Assembly: GCA_023374025.1 (NCBI GenBank)
Contig: SIJG01000006.1
Location: forward strand, 1,532,400 to 1,596,399
Length of the DNA: 64,000 nucleotides
Origin: Heterodera schachtii
Lineage: Eukaryota; Nematoda; Chromadorea; Rhabditida; Heteroderidae
Direction: 5' to 3'
Numbering within the stretch: position 1 is the stretch's first letter; each line of letters opens with the position of its first letter. The notes under the pieces are model-generated. The model did no database searches. It saw nothing but the letters and a program-made list of their open reading frames with translations, and was not told the origin of the DNA. Position numbers and translations under genes: made by a program. Of the stretch, positions 54,767 through 64,000 are shown in pieces.

Positions 54767-55891
54767 CAGTGATGGAAAAAAGCCTTGACTCAAAGTGATA
54801 AAATTTGTAAAATTTAAAATTTTGCTTGTTTATGTCGACTTATTATTATTCTTTTTGTATAATTATTACCCTCAATATATGACTCGTCTACACACAACAT
54901 GAAAATTTATTTGACTTATTAATTCCCGAGATTGATTCAATTGGTCAGACTTGACTCAAAAAAGGGCGGAAAAAGTCTTGACTCAAACATGAAAAACCAC
55001 CTTAAAGTTCATTTAAAAACCTGAAATAATTCATGCTACTTAAACTTTTGATACTGATCAAACAAGACTTTTACACAACTTAATCAGATCACTCCTTCAT
55101 GGTGATCAGGAAAGTCAAAAATGGCTTGAAATTGGGAAAATTTTAGAAAAAAATTCCTAGGGGGCTGGGAAAATTTTTCTGAAATTTTTTGATTGGGCTG
55201 CCAGAAAGAGCACAAAATCCTCTACCGAATTGCCTTTTGAATGGTAGGGATACGACTTGTAGATAGAAAGTTATACTTGTGTTGAATTGATGACGATAAA
55301 AAATCACTATTTTCTACCGTATTTCAAGGGAAAATGATCAAAAATTGATCATTTTTGAGTTGTCCAACTTTCAACCCAAGTATAACTTTTTATGTACAAG
55401 CCGTAGCCCTACCATTTAAAAGGCAATTCAGTAAAGAATTTTTGCTCTTTCCAATGAGCCTATTCAAAATATTCAGGGAAATTTTCCTAAACCCTAGGAA
55501 TTTTTTTCGAAAATTTCCCCGATTTTCAATGTATTTTTTGGTGTCTCGATCACCATAAAGAAGTGATCTGATCAAGTTGGTGTAAGAGACTTTTTTGATC
55601 AGTATCAAAAGTTATATAAATAGGAATTTTTTCAGATTTTGGGTAAACTATTAAATAGTTTTTCAAGTTTGAGTCAAGACTTTTTTCCGCCCCTTTTTTG
55701 AGCAAGGTCTGATCAGGAGACTTATTCACGAGAATGATAAAGCGGATTGAAATGATTTTGTGGTGTATGAAAGGCCCACATATTGGGGTAAATAAATATA
55801 CATAAACAAAAAATAATCAGCTAAAATTCCAGTCGAAATTTAAAATTCTACAAATTTTATCATCTTGAGTCAAGACTTTTTTCCACCACTG
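54767..55891. mobile_element. 1.1-kb Tc1/mariner-type foldback element with TA duplications
   Basis: Left end CAGTGATGGAAAAAAGCCTT; right end on the opposite strand CAGTGGTGGAAAAAAGTCTT. TA dinucleotides flank both ends (54765-54766, 55892-55893), the Tc1/mariner signature. The two halves are inverted copies over roughly 500 bases each, with inner repeats of gactcaaa and matching tgatactgatca, gatcagatcac and aagtataactttt words, meeting near 55335. There is no transposase ORF, so it is non-autonomous. Confidence 0.88.
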
Positions 55892-57860
55892 TATCTTTAG
55901 GTTACAGCTTTTGCACCATTCAACTGAGGATAACTTGGCCGCCTTTTTGGGAAATGCGGGATTCCATCTTGCATACAATTAAAATAATATCACTTAAACA
56001 TTCCAAAAAAAAAACAAAATATTTGGTACATTTTCGTTAACATTCCATTTATTTTTTCTTTATTGATTTTATTTTTTCCCTAGTGGTGCCTGTAGGAACC
56101 CCCGGCTCCAAATTTTTGTTTATAATTTTCAAAATCAGACCTAAAATTCCACATAATCATTTTGGACAAAATTTATTAAAAGCATAAAAATAAATTTTCA
56201 AAATTATCACAGGCGGCGCCTGTCGGCACCCCTCGGCGCCCGCCACAGATTTTTATTTCCCGGCTCTTCAGAATAGCATAAAATTCACTTTATTTTTTAA
56301 AGGAGTGTTAGTAGATCTCATTAAAATTAAGGTATTTTTGAAAATAAAATTTGAGTAAATTTAAATCAATTTTTTCTGCACCGAAAAAATTTAGTGAAAT
56401 TGAATTAATAAATTCATTTATTATTTCCGAGTTTCGACATTTTTGTTTCTGCATTTATAATTCATTTTTAATAATTTTTATTTGATTTTATTCTCAAAAA
56501 TTAGTTCCGGTCCCAGTCACTATTGAAATATCAGGCTTCTCTTGTCCATTCAAGTCGCGGTCCCGGTTTTTCCAATTTTGGAGCCGCGGGTGCGGACAGG
56601 CACCGCTTGGAAAAAAAATTAATAAACAAAAATTTAAAAAAATTTGTCAAGCTTATTTTTCTAAAATAATAACAAAAAGGTAAAATCTAAGAATAGAACT
56701 TCAAAATCTTTTAATAAATTTTATCCTGAAATAATTTGTCATTTTTTCGTCGCGACTATTTCAAAAATTGCAATATAATTTCAAAAAAACAATGCAGACT
56801 TCCCGGATTCCCGCACAAAAATCAAATGTGTGCGGATTTCGCTGCGGGATTGAGATTCAAAATTTTGCGGGACGGGATCCCGCGAGATAATCCTGCAAAA
56901 TCTCGCATTTAAAAATAATAATAATCAGGATTGCGGACTAATGAGAAAGTACCTTTTTTCATGTTATTTTCCTACTATTTTTCTACCGCGTCAGTCAGCT
57001 GGGGACAACTCGGCTGATGGACAACTCAGCTTTACGAGAATTTATAAATTATAAAAAATTGGAAAATAATTAAATATATAATTAAAAATAATTTAACAGT
57101 TGTCTTTCGGATTTCATGACAACTTGTACACAGATAATTCGTAAGGAGGGAACTAGTACAATGGCTTAGGCTAGGCCTAAGCTTTAGGTAGGCCTAGGCT
57201 TGCTTGGGCCTAGACTTAGGCTTTATTTTATAAATATTGTACGGCTGAGTTGACCATCAACCGAATTGTCCCATCAGCTGATATTTTTGACCAATTATGT
57301 GCTTAACTATTTTGGAAAAATCCGGTGCCACTTCTTGTTTAAACCCAACTCTAAATTATTTGTGGGAATTGATTAAAATTTAAAAAACGGGATTAAGTTA
57401 AGCCATGTCGATGTCCTTTCATACTTTCTTTCTTCTTCAGACTCTCTTTCCTTTTCTCTCTCTCTCAATCGCCTAACTCAGAAACAGCTTTTAAACATGT
57501 AAAGCTTTCGAATGAAACCAAGATTGTTAAATTTGGAAGATAATAAAAAGAAGTTACAACCAAAACTCGGGCTTGCGCCAAAAAGATCTACCAAATATTA
57601 CCGGTACCGTATCAATTAAGAAAAAACATTTGTCATAAAATTCTTGGGCATATTTAGAATAAAAATTAATCATTAATGCATTATAATGGAAAATAAAATT
57701 TTGATGATTTTTAAAAATTGGCTAAATTATTAAATTTATTATCTACAACTTTATAAATAATTTGTTATTTTTTGGTGCTAAACTCGCTCAAACTGAATTT
57801 CATAGGAGATTGTTTTTAAATGTTTTTCGTGCACTATACGAAGAAATAATAATCTTTAAA
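55892..57860. other. AT-rich repeat relics
   Basis: Holds GC-rich hairpin motifs of the ggcggcgcc family (56080-56245), low-order repeats and a degenerate TTAGGC-like block (57163-57221). Short ORFs are unsupported. Confidence 0.5.
57163..57221. repeat. Degenerate telomere-like (TTAGGC) block
   Basis: Over 59 bases the sequence is built from ggcttaggc, taggcctaa, tttaggtaggc, ctaggct and acttaggc, i.e. imperfect nematode telomere units in both orientations. Confidence 0.5.
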
Positions 57861-58040
57861 CCCTTCCCTAATTATCTCTCTTTGTCTCTTTTTCCCTCTT
57901 TACCATCTCTCTCTCTCTTCCCCTCTATTTCGCTTATATCTCTCTAACTTTTCTCCATCTCACTCATCTCCCCCTCCCTCTCTTCCTTCCTCCCCCCCCC
58001 CCTTCGTCTCTCTCTCTCTCTCTCTCTTTAACTTTTTTTG
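57861..58040. repeat. CT-rich low-complexity tract
   Basis: Pyrimidine repeats (ctctctttgtctcttt, ccccccccccttcgtctctc). Confidence 0.85.
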
Positions 58041-59600
58041 TTGTTATTTTTCTTTTTTACCTCGCGACTTGAAGAAGAAAGGTTTTTAGTTGCTCGTCAG
58101 ACAATGCTGCATAAAATGAAATGTATTATCTAAAATGCAAAAATTTTTATGTTTGTTTAATGATTAGAGGAGCTAAGACAAGAAAAAAGTCCAATTGTTG
58201 AAAATACCATTTTTATTTTCATCCAAATTAAATAAGTTTGGCATGATTTTAAAGAGCTTGAAAGTCCCTATTAACCTGCAAATTTAAAAATGTTGAGACA
58301 CAAAAAAGTTATGGCCAAAACCTCAAAAATGGATTTTTTTGCCCATTTTGGCGCCGCAAGCCATTTATTTTTTTCAACCGCATATAATTTTAAATTAATT
58401 TTGAGTGTAATATATTAACAGAATTTGTCAAAAAATGATCAAAGTTTTGGTTAAATTTGCGGTTTTTAGTCTGTTTAAAAAAAAAGAAAAAACAATGATT
58501 TTTAAGTTGAAATAATTTTTATTTAATTTTCATGAAATATTAAATTTCAAATGAAATAATGTAAAGTAAAATATAAAAAAATTTATGTTCCGTTGGGGAA
58601 TTGAACCCAAGGAAAAAATGTGTATTTTCAACTTTCGCCTCTCGTCCCAAAAAACGAGAGGCGAGAGTACCAAAAATGGCGAGAGTTGGCGAGAGGCGAG
58701 AGTTGTCCCACCCCTGGTTTATACATAGAAAAATATGGTAATTGGCCGCAGAACTACTAATGACTTCAACACAGACATAATACAAAATTGAAGGTTTAAT
58801 TGATTTTTTATGGTTGATTTAATGGAAATGCCAAAAAAGGGGGAAGAGAAAGGTCAACCACAAAACTATGGAGAGAAAGGAGAGAATGACGAAGCGACAT
58901 TTGCGACGCAGAAGAGTAAAATGACCCCAAACCAACTTTTATGTATTTCCTCTTTTTAATTAATGGGGGGGGGCAAAATGATAAATGTTTGGTGGCGGAA
59001 TCATTCCTTTGGCAAACTCCGCTTGGACTACTGAAATTCTGATCATTTTCGATCACCCAAAAAGTGATTGGATCACCGTGGTGCAATTGAAATTTTTTGA
59101 TTAACATCAAAATTTTCCAGTTTTTTAAGGTATTTTTGAAAAAAAGTAATTCCTGCTTTATCTTGTGGTTTTATAATTTAATAACAGCAAAAATGAAACT
59201 TTCCCCTTATAAGAAGAAAATACCCCTGTTTTAAGCTTAAACACTAATTTATGGCTTTCTAGCGCGTGTTACGGGTCGGGAGTGGGGTCAATCGACGCAG
59301 TTTTTCAAGGGCTATAAGGAAAATCTATAACCTTTTCGATCGGTTTAGAACTGTTCAAACTGCGTTCGAAAAACGGGTCAAAAATTGCACTTTTTTTGAA
59401 TGTCCCATTTTTGAACGCTTTTTGCACTGATTAGACGTGGTCAAATCAAAACAAAAATATGCCTATCCCCTCCATTAAAGTCTTGGCTTTCAAATGATGT
59501 ATAGATTGTCAGGGTCCGGGTCCGGGAAGTGCCCTAAAAAGGGAGTGAAAACACTTTTGGTCGGGATTCCTTTCAAAAAAGAAAGAAAGAGAAAAGATAA
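58041..59600. other. Gene-poor AT-rich region
   Basis: Includes an imperfect repeat around 58630-58710 in which gagaggcgagag words recur. No supported ORF, although the minus-strand frame 58808-59110 is open. Confidence 0.45.
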
Positions 59601-59614
59601 TTAAAAGGGATAGG

Positions 59615-60362
59615 AGCAAGTGACTTGGTGTTCATGTGGTTAGTGTGCCTGCCTAAGTTGGTATGAGTCATGGGTTCGACTCCCATTAATTCTTATGATT
59701 ATCCATTGTTTAGTGACAATAATTCATTTTTTCTTATTAAATTTATTATTTTTTAGTTTTTTTAATTAATTAAATTTATTAAAATAATTAAATAAATAAA
59801 AAATTTTTCTGATAATTTTCTATCCATTATTTAGTTACAATAAGTCATTTTTTTCTTTTTAAATTTATTTTTTGTTTTTTTATAATTAATTAAATTTATT
59901 AAAATAAAATAATTATTTATTTTAAAAATAAAATTTTTTAATTAAATTTGAAATAAATTTGAATATTAAACAAATAAAAAATAAACATAAACATAGAATA
60001 AAATCTAAATATTTTTAATGTGCCAGCCTTTTTTAGTGGGTTCGAGTCCCACTGCTTCAGAGTAATTTGAAAAAATATTCTATACAAAATTCTATTTTTG
60101 TTTTTTTGTTTTTTTTATTTAATTAACGTTATAGAACTGAATAAAATTAGATTTATTTAAAATAAATTTAAAAATGAATTTTATATTAATCATATAAAAT
60201 ATGTAAATAAAAAATATATAAATAATATATAAATCAAATAATATATAAGATAAATAAGAATTTACAAATACAAAACAAGTAATCCGGTGGACAAATGGTT
60301 AGTATGCTTTCTTTATTGGTTGTAGTGTCTAGGGTACGATTCCTATTAATTCTGATTATCAA
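59615..60362. repeat. tRNA-derived SINE-like fragments
   Basis: Three pieces resemble pol III promoters: 59626-59690 has TGGTTAGTGTGC (A-box-like) and GGGTTCGACTCCC (B-box); 60036-60054 has GTGGGTTCGAGTCCCAC; 60285-60352 has TGGTTAGTATGC and GGGTACGATTCC. They are spaced by AT-rich DNA and none folds into a full tRNA, so they are read as SINE relics and not tRNA genes. Confidence 0.6.
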
Positions 60363-60825
60363 ACTTTTTCGTTTTTTTTGTTAATTAATTACCTTTATGA
60401 AATAAAAATATTTTTAAAATAAAGAGTGAAACAATGTGTTTTTATGCATACCGAATAAACTCAAAAGTAAAAAATTTGCATTTTTTGGACAAACTTTTAA
60501 CAAATAGTAAAAATTTAAAAATATCCCCGGCGCGCCTATCGGCCAGACAGGACTCTCTCAGTTCGGCGCATATGATTCGGCCCCAGCAAACTTTTTTCTT
60601 TATCATCCAAAGCAAACATTGTTGGTATCATACGAAAGCTATTCACATGCTCTATTAGCCTTACAAAAAGCGAAAAGTTTTAAACCCTGAAAATATTAAG
60701 AAAAACTTAAAAATTTAAACTTTTTCGCAATTTTCATGTATAACTTTTTTAGCAATTGTCTAATCGCAAAGCAATAGAGACCGGACAACTGGGGTCGGGG
60801 GGAGTCGCGATCCCAACTGATACGG

Positions 60826-61575
60826 ATCCCGAGTCGAGATCCCGACTGATACGGATCCCGAGTCGTAATCCCGACTGATACGGATCCCGTGATCCCATTG
60901 ATACGGATCCCGAGTCGAGATCCCGACTGTTACGGATCCCGAGTCGTAATCCCGACTGATACGGATCCCGTGATCCCACTGATACGGATCCCGAGTCGAG
61001 ATCCCGACTGATACGGTCCCGAGTCGTGAGCCCGACTGATACGGATCCCGTGATCCCACTGATACGGATCCCGAGTCGAGATCCCGGCTGATACGGATCC
61101 CGAGTCGTGATCCCGACTGATATGGATCCCGTGATCCCGACTAATATGGATCCCAAGTCGTGATCCCGACTGATACGGGTCCCAAGTCGTGATCCCCGAC
61201 TGATACGGAACCCGAGCCGTGATCCCGACTGATACGGATTCCGAGTCGTGATCTACTGATACGGTCCCGAGTCGTGAGCCCGACTAATACGGATCCCGAG
61301 TCGTGATCCCGACTGATACGGATCCCGAGTCGTGATCCCTACTGATACGGATCCCGAGTCGTGATCCCTACTGATACGGATCCCGAGTTGTGATCCCTAC
61401 TGATACGGATCCCGAGTTGTGATCCCGACTGATACAGATCCCGTGATCCCGTTTGATACGGATCCCTTGATCCTGACTGATACGGATTCCGTGATCCCGA
61501 CTGATACGGATCCCGAGTCATGATCCCGACTGATATAGGATCCCGAGTCGTGATCCCGACTGATACGCATCCCGA
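60826..61575. repeat. Minisatellite of about 29-bp units
   Basis: Roughly 25 tandem copies of a unit like gatcccgactgatacggatc plus ccgagtcgt, with variants lacking the gagtcg part (for example cgtgatccc). Each unit contains GGATCC. Frames through it read repeated ISRDLDSGSVSVG-like peptides, which are by-products. Confidence 0.92.
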
Positions 61576-62250
61576 GTGAAAGCTGAAGAGAAAGTTGAAG
61601 AGAAAGAGGAACAAAAAGGGGAAGAAAAATCGCAATAGAAAGGGGAAAAGAAAGAGGGAAAAGGGAACAGGAGTGGAAGAGGAAAACGAGGAAAAGAACG
61701 GGGAAGTGAAAGCTGAAGAGAAAGTGGAAGAAAAATAAAAAGAGAAAGAGGAATAGGAATAGAAAGAGGAAGAGAAATAGGAAGAGAAAGAGGAACAAAA
61801 AGGGGAAGAAAAAGCGGAATAGAAAGGGGAAAAGAAAGAGGGAAAAGGGAACAGGAGTGGAAGAGGAAAAGAAAGCGGAAGAGAAAGGGAATGGGAACAG
61901 GAACAGGAGTGGAAGAGGAAAAGAAAGGGGAAGAGGAAGAGAAAGGGCATGAGAAAAAAGGAGGGTGCGGAAGCGAAAGCGGAAGAGAACAAGGGAAAGA
62001 GAAAGGGGAAAAGAAAGAGGGAAACGGAATAGAACAGAAAGGGAAAGAGAAACCGGAAGAGAAAGTGGAAAAGAAAACGGAAGAGAATGGGGAACAGAAA
62101 GAGGGAAAAAGGAAGGGGAAGAGAAAACTGAAGAGAATGGGGAACTGAAAGAGGGAAAAAGGAAGGGAAAGAGGAGTGGAAGAGAAAAGAAAAGGGAAGA
62201 GGAAGAGAAAGGGGATGAGAAAAAGGGAGAGAAGAGGAAAAGATGAAGGG
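61576..62250. repeat. Polypurine GAAGAGAAAG array
   Basis: Almost pure purine on the plus strand. A block of about 70-80 bases (aaaggggaaaagaaagaggg to ggaacaggagtggaagagga) is duplicated at about 61637 and 61812, showing tandem growth. Open frames in either strand are artefacts. Confidence 0.9.
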
Positions 62251-64000
62251 GAAGATGAATAGATTTGAAGTTAGTCTTTTTAAGTTTTTTGGCGCGCAGC
62301 GCCCTCTAGAGCAGAGCTCGGATCTGTCCTTATTTATAAGATTTGTCAGTAGTATAGGGATAAAAATCTTGGCCCCCCCTGGGCAGAGAGATGCACATTC
62401 ACTATAGGAGAGAGGAGAGAGTTAGAGAAAAAGAGTAATTGCAAAAGCAAAGAAAAGCGATCAAAAATGTAAAAGGACTCCCAAGCCAATAATTTGGCAC
62501 AATCCCGCAGCCTATAGATATTGATTGGTTCGCTTTTTTACTGCGCGAGTGCGATGCCGTTTTTAGACCACCAATTGATTTTTAAATTTGTGAAATATTT
62601 TAGGAAAATTATTTGGTTAAAATCCCGCCCTCTGCTATTGTTTTTTTGTTTGGGTGGGAAAATAAATAAAAACCACATTTTTAGAAAATTCCTTCGGATT
62701 ATCTCTTCTCTTTTGACCACGGCAATTTTTTAGTGCGGGAAATAAAGACTATGAAATTTTTAATTTTTTATTAATATTTATATTTTTTCTCTATTTTATA
62801 TCATAAAATTTTTAAAAAAATCATAGAATTTTACGCTTATCTAAGCTAAGGTTTATATCTGTTTGTTTCTGTTAAAAAAAAGGTTTAAAATAAAAATCCG
62901 CTCGGGTGTGTGGGTGTGATATTTTTCGGAGATGGTCCCCCTAATCGATGACAAAGTAAAAGAGAAATTGAACGACAAAAATTAAATTTAAAGACAAATC
63001 CAAATGCGCGAAAATTAATGCAAAATTAAGGACAATAAATATATTTGAAAACTGTCGAAATTTAGAAAAAAAAAGAGAAAATACAATACTAAGATAAAAT
63101 TTGAAAAAATTGTTTGAGTTTTTTGGAAAACATTAATTCTATCCCGGGAAACATTTTGAGCCCAACCCCGCCCACCCCACCACGAACCATCGCGCGGGGC
63201 CGGAATTTTCTTCAATAGATGAAAAAGCGGTGAAAATAGGTGAAAAAACGTGGTGAAAAGAGGTGAAAAATGCAAGAACAAAGGTGAAATTTAATGGTGA
63301 AAACCTATGGGGGATGGGTGTTATTGACAGTCAGTCATACATGCAAGGGTATAAAGACGGCCCGCTTCATACCCCCACCTAAACCCATATCTCACGGTCA
63401 CACTTTTCATGTAATTGATTATAAATAAAAATTTGCTAATCTTTTCGTTATTTGTGAAAATAATTAAACATTTCTAATCAATTCTTTGGTCCCCCGTTTT
63501 CCAATTCTCCATTATTTTTTGCCCCTCCCTCTCCTTCTGCCCTCCCCCCGTCGCCGCTCGCGCATTATCTCCGATTTTGATCTCGTCAAAAATTTCTTTC
63601 AAATTGTACATTTATTCTTCGCACCCAAAGCGTTCCGTGGCGTAGTGGTTATGCGCTCGGTTCGCTCTCTCAGTGCTGGTGTTCGAGTTAAGCCCCCTCG
63701 GGGGATGGCGTGTTTGGGGTTCACGCCTTCGAACGTCCCCCATGCGCACCTTTGCTGAGAGGGACGAGCCCAGCTCGGACATGGTGGTAATGCATAATGA
63801 ACCCAGTTGAGGATCAGTCCAAGACAAGGGGTACCACTATTTTTTCTGTTTTCTATAATTTATTCTTTGCTTTTTTATTTAAATTTTCATAATGTTTTTT
63901 GCAGATATTATATTTTATCTTATTTTTTTGTTACATTTGGCATCATTATTTTTATCATTATCAATTTTTATTTACGAATTATTTTTTATTAAAATTCCTT
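62251..64000. other. Gene-poor terminal region with a tRNA-like SINE fragment
   Basis: At 63634-63695 TGGCGTAGTGGTTATGCGCT and GTGTTCGAGTT form A/B-box-like elements followed by a ccccctcgggggatg hairpin, consistent with another SINE. The rest is AT-rich; no supported genes. Confidence 0.5.

Noticed and set aside
59626..59690. Possible tRNA gene
   Set aside because: A- and B-box-like words are present, but acceptor and anticodon stems do not pair.
60826..61575. CRISPR-like array
   Set aside because: Direct tandem repeats have no unique spacers and the DNA is eukaryotic.
60749..61992. Repetitive ORFs reading ISRDLDSGSVSVG-like peptides
   Set aside because: By-products of the 29-bp minisatellite and the purine array; they differ in frame between units and lack a start context.

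Overview
The window reads as nuclear DNA of a nematode. It has compact multi-exon genes, many introns of about 45-70 bp with a T-rich acceptor ending in AG, nematode-type gene content (CES-2/PAR-like bZIP, vesicular monoamine transporter, Kunitz/lustrin extracellular protein) and AT-rich intergenic DNA. Several introns start with GC instead of GT. Frequent GC-AG introns have been reported for cyst nematodes (Globodera), so a plant-parasitic tylenchid is my best guess, but this is inference. I rebuilt the exon-intron structures by hand from reading frame, splice sites and recalled family conservation; no search was run.

Left part (1-10.4 kb): six genes all on the minus strand. From high to low coordinates they are a DNAJC3/P58IPK co-chaperone, MICOS subunit MIC10, a bZIP factor, the AP-1 clathrin adaptor mu subunit (first coding exon missing beside a 25-G run), mitochondrial MTERF4, and a KDEL receptor cut by the window start. 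Three of them serve the ER/Golgi secretory route and two serve mitochondria. The single strand and short gaps would fit operon-style transcription, but no trans-splice evidence is visible.

Middle (10.4-32 kb): on the plus strand an RBM26/27-type RNA-binding protein, a TPD52-family coiled-coil protein and a neuronal calcium sensor with an unusual lysine/glycine-rich N-terminal insert. On the minus strand a PPWD1 WD40-cyclophilin and a NUDT2-type Ap4A hydrolase. Then two tiny plus-strand genes for single-pass membrane proteins with no recognised family.

Right part (33-49.5 kb): one very large minus-strand gene (37 exons, about 1750 aa) for a secreted protein with many lustrin-type cysteine modules, three Kunitz domains, an EB-like module and a possible SEA-like C-terminus. 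It is followed on the plus strand by a vesicular monoamine transporter (CAT-1/VMAT). Both genes, and PPWD1, show one-base frame breaks or missing splice dinucleotides that look more like assembly errors than decay.

From 49.5 kb to the end there is almost no conventional gene. The region is a repeat landscape: a 1.1-kb Tc1-like foldback element with TA duplications, other foldbacks, tRNA-like SINE fragments, a 29-bp minisatellite, long purine tracts, degenerate TTAGGC sequence and one orphan DExH-helicase exon. It also holds a small ORF with a signal peptide, bracketed by inverted repeats, which is the best candidate for something undescribed. Foldback elements recur across the whole window, some inside introns and two with clear 8-bp target duplications.
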